From contig CAXSEF010000001.1 of NCBI GenBank assembly GCA_964236535.1, forward strand, positions 1 through 64,000: a stretch of DNA of 64,000 bases, written 5' to 3'. The position numbers and the translations under genes were made by a program. Below, one piece after another: positions 44,808 to 54,093 of this stretch. This stretch comes from CAXSEF01 sp964236535 (GTDB lineage: Bacteria; Pseudomonadota; Alphaproteobacteria; Acetobacterales; Acetobacteraceae). Each line of letters starts with the position of its first letter. Within the stretch, counting starts at the first letter, position 1. The notes below the pieces were generated by a model that saw nothing but the letters and a program-made list of their open reading frames with translations, did not search any database and was not told where the DNA came from.

Positions 44808-46820
44808 ATGCCTGCCTACTGGTCCGGCTCCGTTCCCACCCTGCTCGCCGCGCGTCATGCAAACCTCGTGGCGGTGCTGGCGCATGCGCAGGCAGCGGCG
44901 TTCCGGGTCAACGAGGCGACGCAGCTGCGGGCGTGGCGTACGACACTCGACGTACTGCGCAACGCGCTGGCCGAGTGCAGCAATGCCGTGGGGTGGCGGG
45001 TGCTGCTGGAGTATCCGCTGCTGCGGCTGGGACGACGCGCCGACGTGGTGCTGGTCACCGCGAGCGCGATCCTGGTGCTGGAGTTCAAGGTCGGCGCCGA
45101 GCAGTTCCACCCGGCCGATCGCGAGCAGGCCGAAGATTTTGCCCTCGACCTGCAGGATTTCCACGCGGGGTCGCGGCGCCACCCGATCGTCCCGGTGCTG
45201 GTGGCGACCGAAGCCCCTGCCCCGTCGCGCCAGCGCCCGCTGTTCCTGCCGGGTGCGGTCAGTGCGGTGCTGGAGGCCAATGCGGCGACACTGCCGGCAC
45301 TGCTGGCCGAGCTGGCGGCGATCCCCGCGGGGCTGCCGCTCGATGTCGCGGGCTGGGAACACGCGCCGTATCGGCCGGTGCCCACGATCATCGAGGCGGC
45401 ACGCATGCTCTATGGCCGGCACGACGTGGCGGACATCGCCAGTGCCCGGGCCGACGTGCAGAGCCTGCGCGCCACCACCACGGCGGTGCGGGGCGAGATC
45501 GACGCGGCACGTACGGCCGGGCGGCGCAGGGTGGTGTTCGTCACCGGTATTCCGGGGGCCGGCAAGACGCTATGCGGGCTGAATGCCTGCTTCGGCACCA
45601 GCGCGGCCTGCTTCGGCGGGGGCGGGGCGGATGCGACGTTCCTGACCGGCAATCCGTCGCTGGTGCACGTGCTGCGCGAGGCGCTGGCGCGCGACTCGGC
45701 GGGCCAGGGGCATGACGGACGGGCGGCGCGGCAGCGGATGGAGGGCGTGATCCAGGCGCTGCCGCGGTTCCGTGACCACCACGTGGCGACTGGCGAGGTA
45801 CCGGCCGAGCGCGTCGTGGTGATCGACGAGGCGCAGCGCTGCTGGTCGCGCGATTATGCGGTGCGCAAGACCCTGGACCGTCCGGTGCGGCTCAGCGACT
45901 CCGAGCCGGGCCACCTGCTGGACATCCTCGCTCGCCATGACGGCTGGGCGGCGATCATCTGCCTGGTCGGCGGCGGGCAGGAGATCCACGCCGGCGAAGG
46001 CGGGCTCGCGGAGTGGGGGGCGGCGCTGGCGCTGCGTTCGGAGTGGGACGTCGTGGCCGCGCCCGACACGCTGGCCGCGACCGGCCGCCGGCAGCGGCTG
46101 GCGGCGCTTCCGGGCCTGCGCACCTGTGCCGCGTTGCACCTCGACGTGCCGGTGCGCCAGATCCGCAATGCGTCAGCTGCGGGCTGGGTGGATGCGGTGC
46201 TGGTCGGCGACGCCGGCAAGGCCCGACGGGTGGCGCCGGATGCGCCATTCCTGCTGACGCGCGATCTCGCGGCGATGCGGAGGCACCTGCGCGCCGCCTG
46301 CCGCGGGACGCGTCGGGCCGGCCTGCTCGCCAGCTCCGGGGCGCAGCGGCTACGCGCCGAGGGGCTCGGCGTCGAGCTGGCGCACATGGATGCCAAGGCG
46401 GTGGCGCGCTGGTTCCTGGACCGGTGGCCGGACGTGCGCGCCTCCGACGCGCTTGAGGTCGTGGCGACCGAGTTCTCGGTGCAGGGGCTGGAGCTGGACC
46501 ATGTCGGGCTGTGCTGGGACGCGGACCTGGTTCGCCAGCCGGGCCAGGCGGCGTGGCGGGTGCGCAGCTTCCGCGGCACGAAATGGCAGATGGTGCGCGA
46601 GGAGGACGCCATCGCGAACCGGATCAACACCTATCGGGTGCTGCTGAGCCGGGCGCGCTACGGGACGGTGATCTGGGTCCCGCGCGGAGACCCGCGGGAC
46701 GCGACGCGCAGCCCCGAGGTGCTCGACGGCGTCGCGGTGTTCCTGGCCGAGTGCGGGGCACGGGCGCTGCCGGTGCTTGCGGCGACGCCGGCCGGGGCGA
46801 CGGAACGGGTGCTGCTGTGA
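44808..46820 (+). CDS. PD-(D/E)XK nuclease-helicase fusion, DUF2075 family
   Basis: A 670-residue two-part protein. Residues about 66-97 hold a PD-(D/E)XK-like nuclease core: EYPLLRLGRRADVVLV (Glu, Asp), then LVLEFKVG (E-x-K). From about 240 a DUF2075 P-loop ATPase/helicase domain follows: Walker A TGIPGAGKT (about 245-253), Walker B VVVIDEAQR (about 338-346), EFSVQGLELDHVGLCW and the C-terminal NTYRVLLSRARYGTVIWVP motif of superfamily 1-like enzymes. DUF2075 proteins are found among DNA repair and antiphage genes, though nothing else defence-like lies beside it. ATG 44808 precedes the conserved N-terminus. It could instead serve in repair. Confidence 0.72.
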   Translation: MPAYWSGSVPTLLAARHANLVAVLAHAQAAAFRVNEATQLRAWRTTLDVLRNALAECSNAVGWRVLLEYPLLRLGRRADVVLVTASAILVLEFKVGAEQFHPADREQAEDFALDLQDFHAGSRRHPIVPVLVATEAPAPSRQRPLFLPGAVSAVLEANAATLPALLAELAAIPAGLPLDVAGWEHAPYRPVPTIIEAARMLYGRHDVADIASARADVQSLRATTTAVRGEIDAARTAGRRRVVFVTGIPGAGKTLCGLNACFGTSAACFGGGGADATFLTGNPSLVHVLREALARDSAGQGHDGRAARQRMEGVIQALPRFRDHHVATGEVPAERVVVIDEAQRCWSRDYAVRKTLDRPVRLSDSEPGHLLDILARHDGWAAIICLVGGGQEIHAGEGGLAEWGAALALRSEWDVVAAPDTLAATGRRQRLAALPGLRTCAALHLDVPVRQIRNASAAGWVDAVLVGDAGKARRVAPDAPFLLTRDLAAMRRHLRAACRGTRRAGLLASSGAQRLRAEGLGVELAHMDAKAVARWFLDRWPDVRASDALEVVATEFSVQGLELDHVGLCWDADLVRQPGQAAWRVRSFRGTKWQMVREEDAIANRINTYRVLLSRARYGTVIWVPRGDPRDATRSPEVLDGVAVFLAECGARALPVLAATPAGATERVLL

Positions 46821-46835
46821 GGGGGTGCTGCCGCC

Positions 46836-47000
46836 AGCAAGCCAGGCTGGGCTCTGCCCAGACCCGCCAAAGGCCGGCGGCCTTCGGAAACCATCACCCT
46901 GGGCCGGCGGCACCGCAGCCGCGGTCGGTGCCCGCAGCATGTGCGGGTCTGGGAGCTCAGCCCCCAGCGGAGTCTAGAGGCAGAGCCTCTGGCCTTGCCT
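46836..47000 (+). repeat. Intergenic palindromic repeat, copy 12 (full length)
   Basis: AGCAAGCCAGGCTGGGCTCT, GCCCAGACCCGCCAAAGGCC, GGCGGCCTTCGGAAACC at the left; GGGAGCTCAGCCCCCAGCGG, AGTCTAGAGGCAGAGCCTCT, GGCCTTGCCT at the right. It fills the space from 15 nt after the helicase gene to the start of the next coding region. Confidence 0.75.
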
Positions 47001-47011
47001 GGCTTTCGCTG

Positions 47012-47848
47012 TTGTGTGTGGCACTGGCCCTGCCCGCCACGGCGCGCGAGTTGAAGCTCGCGACCTGGAATCTCGAATGGGCGACTCAGCTGGCAGCAGG
47101 CGACCCCGAGCTGCCGGGCGACGTGCGGCCGAAGACGGCGGCGGACTACGCGGTGCTGCGCGGCTATGCCGACCGGCTCGACGCCGACGTGGTGGCGCTG
47201 CAGGAGGTGGACGGGCCGGAGATCGCGGGGCTGCTGTTCCCGCCAGAGCGTTACGCGCTGACGTTCATCGACGAGGACGTCGTGCAGAAGGTGGGACTTG
47301 CGGTGCGGCGCGGCATCATGGTGACGCGCAACCCCGACCTGGCGGCGCTGGAGCTCGATCCGAGGGCGCGGCACAAGCTGCGGCGCGGGCTCGACGTCAC
47401 GCTGGGAGTGGGTGGGACGAGCCTGCGAGTGCTGGCGGTGCACCTCAAGACCGGCTGCCGCGAGGACCCGCCAGCGAGCAGCGACCGACCGGGCTGCGCG
47501 GCGCTGGCACGGCAGGTGCCGGCGCTGGTGGGGTGGATCGCGCAGCGCCGGGCCGAGGGGGTGGCGTTCGTGGTGCTGGGCGACTTCAACCGCTGGATGG
47601 GGCCAGGGGACCCGGTGCTGGGGGCGCTGGAGGCGGCGGCGCCGCTGCTGCGGGCGACCGAGGGGCGGGCCAGCCCGTGCTGGGGCGGAGAGAACTTCAT
47701 CGACCACATCCTGGCGGGTGGGGCGGCACAGGGATGGATGCAGCCGGGAACGTTGCGGGTGATGACGTACCGCGAGACGGGGCCGGGAGCGCAGGAGCGG
47801 CTGTCGGATCACTGCCCGGTGTCGGTGCGGCTGCGGGTGCCGGAGTAG
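47012..47848 (+). CDS. Endonuclease/exonuclease/phosphatase family exported protein
   Basis: About 278 residues of the EEP superfamily: LKLATWNLEWATQL (Asn), VVALQEVDGPEIAG (metal-binding Glu), LRVLAVHLKTGCRE, VVLGDFNRWM (Asp, Asn) and RLSDHCPVSVRL (His). A signal-like segment (LLCVALALPATA) starts the product. No ATG or clear ribosome site precedes it: the sequence immediately upstream is the right arm of repeat copy 12. TTG 47012 is a tentative start (GTG 47018 also possible). The substrate is unknown; exported EEP proteins act on nucleic acids or phospho-compounds. Confidence 0.72.
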   Translation: MCVALALPATARELKLATWNLEWATQLAAGDPELPGDVRPKTAADYAVLRGYADRLDADVVALQEVDGPEIAGLLFPPERYALTFIDEDVVQKVGLAVRRGIMVTRNPDLAALELDPRARHKLRRGLDVTLGVGGTSLRVLAVHLKTGCREDPPASSDRPGCAALARQVPALVGWIAQRRAEGVAFVVLGDFNRWMGPGDPVLGALEAAAPLLRATEGRASPCWGGENFIDHILAGGAAQGWMQPGTLRVMTYRETGPGAQERLSDHCPVSVRLRVPE

Positions 47849-47899
47849 CAGGCTGGGCGCTCCCGGCGCCCCGGCCGGCGAAGGTGTCGCCGGTGAGGC

Positions 47900-48055
47900 A
47901 GCAAGACCAGAGGCTCTGCCTCTGGACTCCGCCAAGGGCCGAGCCTTTGGAATCCATCTTTTTAGGGCGTCAGCGCTGCCGGTGTCGGCCATTCGTGTGT
48001 GGGTCTGGGGGCTCAGCCCCCAGCGGAGTCCAGAGGCGGAGCCTCTGGCCTTGCT
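47900..48055. repeat. Intergenic palindromic repeat, copy 13 (two right arms facing outwards)
   Basis: Unlike other copies, both ends carry the right-arm type in opposite orientation: AGCAAGACCAGAGGCTCTGC, CTCTGGACTCCGCC at the left and CAGCGGAGTCCAGAGGCGGA, GCCTCTGGCCTTGCT at the right. The copy is thus itself a large inverted repeat of about 155 bp, between the EEP gene and ohr. Confidence 0.7.
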
Positions 48056-48122
48056 GGCTCGCCCGGCATCCTTTGCAGCCCCTGGCGCGTTGCGCCCGGC
48101 GAATGCTTTGACGGAGATGACG

Positions 48123-48536
48123 ATGGCCTACACCGCGATTGCCACGACCACCGCCGGCCGCAACGGCCACGTACGCACCGACGACGGCGTGATCGACCTC
48201 GATCTGCGCCTGCCCAAGGAGCTGGGCGGGCCGGGCGGGGACAACGTCACCAACCCGGAGGCGCTGTTTGCCGCCGGCTACTCCGCCTGTTTCGGCCAGG
48301 CGCTGATCGCGATCGCGGGTGCGGAGAAAATCAAGCCGGAGGCGGTGCATGTCACGGCTGCGGTGACCATCGACAAGAACGACGGCGGGTTCTTCCTGGC
48401 GGTCAAGCTGACGGCGAAGCTGGACGGCGTCGAGCATGCCGCTGCCGAGCAGATGGTGCGGCGTGCCCACGAGGAGGTCTGTCCCTACTCGAAAGCGACG
48501 CGCGGCAACATCGACGTCACAGTCGAGGCGCGATGA
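48123..48536 (+). CDS. Ohr-family organic hydroperoxide reductase
   Basis: A 137-residue OsmC/Ohr-fold protein: TNPEALFAAGYSACFGQA with the reactive Cys, VTAAVTIDKNDGGFFLAVKL and VRRAHEEVCPYSKATRGNID with the resolving Cys. It reduces organic hydroperoxides with a dithiol partner. ATG 48123 follows a GGAGA site; ATG 48117 (two codons earlier) is possible. The stop overlaps the next gene (ATGA). No ohrR regulator is visible. Confidence 0.9.
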   Translation: MAYTAIATTTAGRNGHVRTDDGVIDLDLRLPKELGGPGGDNVTNPEALFAAGYSACFGQALIAIAGAEKIKPEAVHVTAAVTIDKNDGGFFLAVKLTAKLDGVEHAAAEQMVRRAHEEVCPYSKATRGNIDVTVEAR

Positions 48537-49291
48537 GCCGGGTTGCACTGGTCACCGGGGCTACAGCCGGGTTCGGCACCGCGATCACGCGGCGCCTGGT
48601 GCGCGACGGGTTCCGGGTCATCGCCGCCGCGCGGCGGGCAGACCGGCTCGAGGCGTTGCGGGCCGAGCTGGGCGACGACGTGCTGGCGATGCCGCTCGAT
48701 GTGACCGATGCGGCGGCTGTGGCAGGCCTGCCAGGCAGCCTGCCCGAGGGCTGGCGCGAGGTCGAGGTTCTGGTCAACAACGCCGGGCTGGCGCTGGGAC
48801 TGGATCCAGCGCAGCAGGCCACGCTCAGCGATTGGGATACCATGGTGGCCACCAACGTCACCGGCCTGATCCACCTGACCCACGCGCTGCTGCCCGGGAT
48901 GGTGGAGCGGAACCTCGGTCACGTGGTCAATCTCGGCAGCATCGCCGGCAGCTATCCTTATCCGGGCGGACACGTGTACGGGGCGACCAAGGCTTTCGTG
49001 AAGCAGTTCACGCTGAACCTGAAGGCCGACCTGGTGGGCACCTTCGTGCGGGTGACCGACGTCGAGCCGGGGCTGTGCGGCGGCACCGAGTTCAGCACCG
49101 TGCGTTTCGACGGCGACGCGGCCAAGGCGGCGAAGGTCTACGAAGGCACCGAGCCGCTGACCTCCGAGGACATCGCCGAGGCGGTCGGCTGGGTGGTCGG
49201 GTTGCCGCGCCATGTCAACATCAACCGCGTCGAAATGATGCCGACCTGCCAGGGACCGTCCGGGCTGGCGGTCAAGCGGCAGGGCGGCTGA
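48533..49291 (+). CDS. SDR oxidoreductase, YdfG-type
   Basis: A 252-residue classical SDR: TGATAGFG, VLVNNAGLALGL, GHVVNLGSIAGSYPYPGGHV with the catalytic Ser and Tyr, YGATK and EPGLCGGTEFS. The closest known relative is YdfG (NADP-dependent 3-hydroxy acid/serine dehydrogenase; malonic semialdehyde reductase). Start ATG 48533 is fixed by the ATGA overlap with ohr, so they form a two-gene operon. Confidence 0.87.
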   Translation: MSRVALVTGATAGFGTAITRRLVRDGFRVIAAARRADRLEALRAELGDDVLAMPLDVTDAAAVAGLPGSLPEGWREVEVLVNNAGLALGLDPAQQATLSDWDTMVATNVTGLIHLTHALLPGMVERNLGHVVNLGSIAGSYPYPGGHVYGATKAFVKQFTLNLKADLVGTFVRVTDVEPGLCGGTEFSTVRFDGDAAKAAKVYEGTEPLTSEDIAEAVGWVVGLPRHVNINRVEMMPTCQGPSGLAVKRQGG

Positions 49292-49340
49292 CGCCCGTGC
49301 CGGTCCGTAGTGGCCTCGCCAAGCCGGGCTTGACCGGCAG

Positions 49341-50246
49341 GTGACCGGGGGCGTCGGCGATCTGACGCGACGCTACCGGGTGGCAAGCGGGGTGTTCAGC
49401 CTGGCCAACCACGACCCGGGCGAGATTGCCGCCGGGCTGGACAAGCAACGCGGTGAAGCGCTGCTGGCGCGGTCGGTCAAGCGGCTCGCGCGACTGCAGC
49501 GGGTGCTCGCCGCCGATGCAAGCCGGTCGCTGCTGCTGGTGCTGCAGGCGATGGACACCGGCGGCAAGGATGGCGCCATCCGGCACGTGATGTCAGGCAT
49601 TAATCCGCAAGGCGTGCGCGTCACCTCGTTCAAGCAGCCCAGCGCTGCCGAACAGGGCGAGGACTTCCTGCGCCGCGTGCACGCCGCGGCGCCGTCGGCG
49701 GGCGAGATCGGACTGTTCAACCGCAGCCACTACGAGGACGTGCTGGTGGCGCGGGTACATCCCGACCGGCTCGCCGCTCGGCTCCGCGAGCCCGCCGCGC
49801 ACGCGTCGTTCTGGGGCGGACGGCTCGCCGACATCGCGGCGTTCGAGACCTACCTGACGCACCAGGGCGTGGCGGTGCGCAAGGTGTTCCTGCACATCTC
49901 GAAGGAGGAACAACGGCGTCGGCTGCTGGCCCGGCTCGATGATCCGCGGAAAACCTGGAAGCTTAGCGCCGCCGATCTGGCAGAGCGGGCCTGCTGGGAC
50001 AACTACCAGCAGGCCTACGAAGCGGCGATCGGCGCGACGTCGACGGAAGAGGCGCCGTGGTTTGTAGTACCCGGCGACCACAAGTGGTTTGCACGTCTGG
50101 TGGTGGTGCAGGTCATCGTGGAGGCGTTAAAGGGAATGGCGCTGAAGACGCCGCAACCGGACCCAGAGGACGCGGCGACGCTGCGGGAGGCGCGAGCGAC
50201 GCTGGAGGCGGAGGGGGACCAGCCCAGGCACGGCGGGTCGGCCTAG
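49341..50246 (+). CDS. PPK2-family polyphosphate kinase
   Basis: A 301-residue PPK2: Walker A in AMDTGGKDGAIRHVM, GVRVTSFKQPSAAEQGEDFL, Walker B region GLFNRSHYEDVL, VFLHISKEEQRRRLLARLDD, KTWKLSAADLAERACWDNYQ and WFVVPGDHKWFARL. It transfers phosphate between polyphosphate and nucleotides; which class (NDP or NMP) is unclear. Start GTG 49341 by family fit; 49 nt after the SDR gene. Confidence 0.88.
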   Translation: MTGGVGDLTRRYRVASGVFSLANHDPGEIAAGLDKQRGEALLARSVKRLARLQRVLAADASRSLLLVLQAMDTGGKDGAIRHVMSGINPQGVRVTSFKQPSAAEQGEDFLRRVHAAAPSAGEIGLFNRSHYEDVLVARVHPDRLAARLREPAAHASFWGGRLADIAAFETYLTHQGVAVRKVFLHISKEEQRRRLLARLDDPRKTWKLSAADLAERACWDNYQQAYEAAIGATSTEEAPWFVVPGDHKWFARLVVVQVIVEALKGMALKTPQPDPEDAATLREARATLEAEGDQPRHGGSA

Positions 50247-50298
50247 GCCCACGACGGCAAGACCGGAAAGGACTGACAACCAGTCCAAGGCCGCCTGC

Positions 50299-50580
50299 TT
50301 AGGCGGTGACGCTCACACCTTTCCAGAATGCGATGCGGCCTCTGATTTCCGCGGCAGCTTCCTTGGGCTCCGGATAGAACCAGGCGGCGTCGGAATTTGC
50401 ATCACCGCCCACTTCGAGGCTGTGGTACTGCGCCGTGCCCTTCCACGGACACTGGCTGGTGTGGCTGCTCGGACGCAGGTACTCCGAGTTCACCGAAGCA
50501 GCCGGGAAATAGGCATTGCCCTCCACGGTGACGATGTCGTCACTGTCGGCAATGACCTTGCCGTTCCACATGGCCTTCAT
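50299..50580 (-). CDS. DUF427 protein
   Basis: A 93-residue single-domain DUF427 protein: MKAMWNGKVIADSDDIVTVE, YFPAASVNSEYLRPSSHTSQ, CPWKGTAQYHSLEVGGD and AWFYPEPKEAAAEIRGRIAF. This short beta-rich fold is widespread in bacteria and fungi; the function is not known. It lies convergent with PPK2. Confidence 0.88.
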   Translation of the reverse strand: MKAMWNGKVIADSDDIVTVEGNAYFPAASVNSEYLRPSSHTSQCPWKGTAQYHSLEVGGDANSDAAWFYPEPKEAAAEIRGRIAFWKGVSVTA

Positions 50581-50729
50581 TGCACCGCCCCTTGGAAAAG
50601 AAGGCGAGGGACTTGCCCTCGACTGGCAGGGCCTTCAGCCCCAGCCCTCTTTCGATGACATCTTCTTTTCAGAAGGCTAGACGGGACAGGGGCAAAGCCC
50701 CTTGTTCTGCCGCCAGTCCGCGCCCTGCC

Positions 50730-53075
50730 CTAGTCGACGATCTCTGGCTCACGCTCGGAGCTGCCCTCGTCGGTGGCGCCCGGCGTGGGCGTGTCCCCGT
50801 TCGATGTATAGGCGAACTCCAGCTTGCTGTCCTTGAGGGTGACGTTGACCGCGCCGCCCTTGACCAGTCGGCCGAACAGCAGTTCCTCAGCCAGCGGCTT
50901 CTTGATGTACTCCTGGATCACCCGACCGAGCGGGCGAGCGCCGTAGAGCCGGTCGTAGCCGCGCTCGGCCAGCCACTCCTTGGCCGCCGAGGTCAGCTCG
51001 ATGGTGACGTTGCGGTCGGCAAGCTGGGCCTCAAGCTGCATCACGAACTTCTCGACCACCCGGCCGACGATCTCGGGCGTGAGGCCGGCGAAGGTCACGG
51101 TGGCGTCCAGCCGGTTGCGGAACTCCGGGGTGAACAGCCGCTTGATCGCCTCGTCGTCCTCGCCTTCGCGGACCTCGCGGCCGAAACCGATCGCCTCCTT
51201 GGCCATGTCCGAAGCACCGGCATTGGTGGTCATGATCAGGATGACGTTCCGGAAATCCACGGTCTTGCCGTTGTGGTCGGTGAGCTTCCCGTGATCCATG
51301 ACCTGCAGCAGGATATTGTAGAGATCCTGGTGCGCCTTCTCGATCTCGTCGAGCAGCAGGACCGCGTGCGGGTGCTGATCGATGCCGTCGGTCAGCAGCC
51401 CACCCTGGTCGAAGCCCACGTAGCCGGGCGGTGCACCGATCAGCCGGCTGATGCTGTGCCGCTCCATGTACTCGCTCATGTCGAAGCGGATCAGCTCGAT
51501 GCCGAGCGTGGAGGCGAGCTGCTTGGCGACCTCGGTCTTGCCGACACCGGTCGGCCCGCTGAACAGGTAGTTGCCGATCGGCTTCTCCGCGTCGCGCAAC
51601 CCGGCACGCGACAGCTTGATCGCGGCCGAGAGCGCGTCGATGGCCTTGTCCTGGCCGAATACCATCGACTTCAAGTCGCGCTCCAGGTTGCGCAGCACCT
51701 CCTTGTCGTCGGTGCTGACCGACTTCGGCGGAATGCGGGCGATCTTGGCGACGATGTCCTCGACGTCCTTGAGCGTCACCGTCTTGCGGCGCTTGCCCTC
51801 GGGAAGCAGCATCCGCGAGGCACCAACCTCGTCGATGACATCGATCGCCTTGTCGGGCAGCTTGCGGTCGTTGATGTACTTGGCGGAAAGCTCGACCGCG
51901 GCGCGGATCGCCTCGTCGGTGTAGCGGACCTTGTGGTGCTTTTCGTAGTTGGTCTTGAGGCCGCGCAGGATCTTGACGGTGTCCTCGATCGACGGCTCGG
52001 CGACGTCGATCTTCTGGAATCGCCGGACCAGCGCGCGGTCCTTCTCGAAGTAGTTGCGGAATTCCTTGTAGGTGGTCGAGCCGATGCAGCGCAGGGTGCC
52101 CTGGGCCAGCGCCGGCTTGAGCAGGTTCGATGCGTCCATCGCGCCGCCGCTGGTGGCGCCGGCGCCGATCACCGTGTGGATCTCGTCGATGAACAGCACC
52201 GCGGCGGGCTGCGCCTCGAGTTCGGTGACGACGGCCTTGAGCCGCTCCTCGAAGTCGCCGCGGTAGCGCGTGCCGGCAAGCAGCGCGCCCATGTCGAGCG
52301 CGTAGATGGTGCTCTTGGCGAGAACCTCGGGGACGTCGCCCTCGACGATGCGCTTGGCCAGCCCCTCGGCGATCGCGGTCTTTCCTACGCCGGGATCACC
52401 GACATAGAGCGGGTTGTTCTTGGTGCGGCGGCACAGGATCTGGATGGTGCGCTCGACCTCGCTGTCGCGGCCGATCAGCGGATCGATCTTTCCTGAGGTC
52501 GCCTTCTTGTTGAGGTTCACGCAGTAGGTGCTGAGCGCGTCCTGGGCGCGGCGGCTACCCTTCTCCTCGCGATCGGCTTCCGGGCTGCCGCCACCCTCGG
52601 GGGGAGTTGCGCTCGAGGTGGGGCGGCCCGAGGCGCGGCCGGGTGCCTTGGCGATGCCGTGGCTGATGAAGTTGACCGCATCCAGCCGGGTCATGTCCTG
52701 GAGCTGGAGGTAGTAGACGGCGTGGCTCTCACGCTCGCTGAACAGGGCGACCAGCACGTTGGCGCCGGTCACCTCGTCGCGGCCGGAGGACTGCACGTGG
52801 ATCGCAGCGCGCTGCACCACGCGCTGGAACCCGGCGGTGGGCTTGGGCTCGCCCGAGCGGTCGGTGGCGAGGCCGGAAAGCTCCTTGTCGAGAAACTCGT
52901 TCAGCTCGACACGGAGCTTGTCGAGATCGACACCGCAGGCGCGCAATACGGTTGCCGCGTCGGTATCATCGGCGAGGCCAAGCAGCAGGTGCTCCAGCGT
53001 CGCATATTCGTGGTGGCGGTCGCTGGCAAGCGAGAGTGCGCGGTGCAGCGTCTGTTCCAGGTTACGTGACAGCAT
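50730..53075 (-). CDS. clpA: ClpA, ATPase subunit of the ClpAP protease
   Basis: A 781-residue AAA+ unfoldase. The N-domain (1-140, EHLLLGLADD) binds ClpS; the first AAA module has GDPGVGKTAIAEG and VLFIDEIHTVIGAGATSGGA, the second GPTGVGKTEVAKQL and VLLLDEIEKAHQDL. The IGF loop for ClpP docking is visible (KEAIGFGREVREGED). The tail (about 25 residues after LKDSKLEF) is Ser/Glu/Pro-rich. ATG 53075 is the family start. clpS lies 436 nt upstream on the same strand. Confidence 0.96.
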   Translation of the reverse strand: MLSRNLEQTLHRALSLASDRHHEYATLEHLLLGLADDTDAATVLRACGVDLDKLRVELNEFLDKELSGLATDRSGEPKPTAGFQRVVQRAAIHVQSSGRDEVTGANVLVALFSERESHAVYYLQLQDMTRLDAVNFISHGIAKAPGRASGRPTSSATPPEGGGSPEADREEKGSRRAQDALSTYCVNLNKKATSGKIDPLIGRDSEVERTIQILCRRTKNNPLYVGDPGVGKTAIAEGLAKRIVEGDVPEVLAKSTIYALDMGALLAGTRYRGDFEERLKAVVTELEAQPAAVLFIDEIHTVIGAGATSGGAMDASNLLKPALAQGTLRCIGSTTYKEFRNYFEKDRALVRRFQKIDVAEPSIEDTVKILRGLKTNYEKHHKVRYTDEAIRAAVELSAKYINDRKLPDKAIDVIDEVGASRMLLPEGKRRKTVTLKDVEDIVAKIARIPPKSVSTDDKEVLRNLERDLKSMVFGQDKAIDALSAAIKLSRAGLRDAEKPIGNYLFSGPTGVGKTEVAKQLASTLGIELIRFDMSEYMERHSISRLIGAPPGYVGFDQGGLLTDGIDQHPHAVLLLDEIEKAHQDLYNILLQVMDHGKLTDHNGKTVDFRNVILIMTTNAGASDMAKEAIGFGREVREGEDDEAIKRLFTPEFRNRLDATVTFAGLTPEIVGRVVEKFVMQLEAQLADRNVTIELTSAAKEWLAERGYDRLYGARPLGRVIQEYIKKPLAEELLFGRLVKGGAVNVTLKDSKLEFAYTSNGDTPTPGATDEGSSEREPEIVD

Positions 53076-53511
53076 CGGACGTACGCTCCTTCACGCTCGA
53101 CCCGCCGCATCGCCGGGCCATCCCTAGAGGATGGTGCCGAAGGATGCGGTGGCCGCATAGAGAATTATGGGGGCGGACGGTCGGGCCGGGCAGCGTGTCC
53201 GGTCCGACGTACGCGTGGTTCGAACATGAGCATCGCGCGGCAGGTTTCCAGAGAGCGGACCGGGCGGGCGCAGGACCAGCGCGGCGCCCCTGCCATCAGG
53301 GCAGGAATCCTTCTGGGCCTGAGGCCGCAAGCGCAGGCATGAACGGTGACCGCATACTGCAGGGCACTGTGCCGCAGGATGAACGACATGGCTTCGCGAG
53401 GCCTGCGGCTGTGACGCCCCCCGCTGGCCGCACAAGGTTCCGAGGCCCGCCTTCGCCGTCGTGCTATGTGGCCGAAGAGAGAACGGCGCCGCTTCGCGTC
53501 AGCCCCCTGGG
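53076..53511. other. clpS-clpA intergenic region
   Basis: 436 nt between the clpS stop and clpA start on the same strand. No supported gene or repeat copy. Open frames here are low quality. Confidence 0.5.
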
Positions 53512-53838
53512 CTATTCCTTCTCGATCGTGCACTGCAGCGGGTGCTGGTTCTGCCGGGCGAGGTCCATCACCTGGGTCACCTTGGTCTCGGCGACCTCGT
53601 AGGTGAACACGCCACAGACGCCGACGCCGCGCCGGTGCACGTGGAGCATGATCCGGGTGGCTTCCTCACGGGTCTTCTGAAAGAATCGCTCGAGCACGTG
53701 GACGACGAACTCCATCGGCGTGTAGTCGTCGTTGAGCATCAGCACCTTGTACATCGCAGGCTTGCGGGTCTTCGGACGCGCCTTGACCACCACCCCGATG
53801 TTGGGCGAGTCGCCGTCGCGCTTGTCGTTGTCGCTCAT
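53512..53838 (-). CDS. clpS: ClpS adaptor protein
   Basis: A 108-residue N-end-rule adaptor for ClpAP: YKVLMLNDDYTPMEFVVHVL, ERFFQKTREEATRIMLHVHR and GVGVCGVFTYEVAETKVTQV, with the acidic NDD for N-degron binding. ATG 53838 matches known ClpS proteins; an in-frame ATG at 53850 lies four codons upstream. Confidence 0.94.
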   Translation of the reverse strand: MSDNDKRDGDSPNIGVVVKARPKTRKPAMYKVLMLNDDYTPMEFVVHVLERFFQKTREEATRIMLHVHRRGVGVCGVFTYEVAETKVTQVMDLARQNQHPLQCTIEKE

Positions 53839-54093
53839 TGATCCGCCCATCTGCAGGCAGGGGCGCGATCGGTGCCGGCATCTCCAAGCGACCGGCAAGC
53901 CCCGCACCCTGTGTTGCAGCCTCCAAGCATATCGGAAGCGAGGCGGTGGGGAAAAGGCCTGCCGCGTCGGGAGTGCGGCCGGAACGCCAGGCCACAGACC
54001 CGGGCGGTTCGGCGCGGCGCGGCGCGTCAACCGCCGCGCAAGAAAACGGGGCCCGAGCCGATGGCCTAGGCCCCGTCGGTCAGCCGCGCCGGT

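Noticed and set aside
53124..53435. Minus-strand frame between clpA and clpS
   Set aside because: Pro/Arg/Ser-rich without ribosome site or homology; treated as non-coding.
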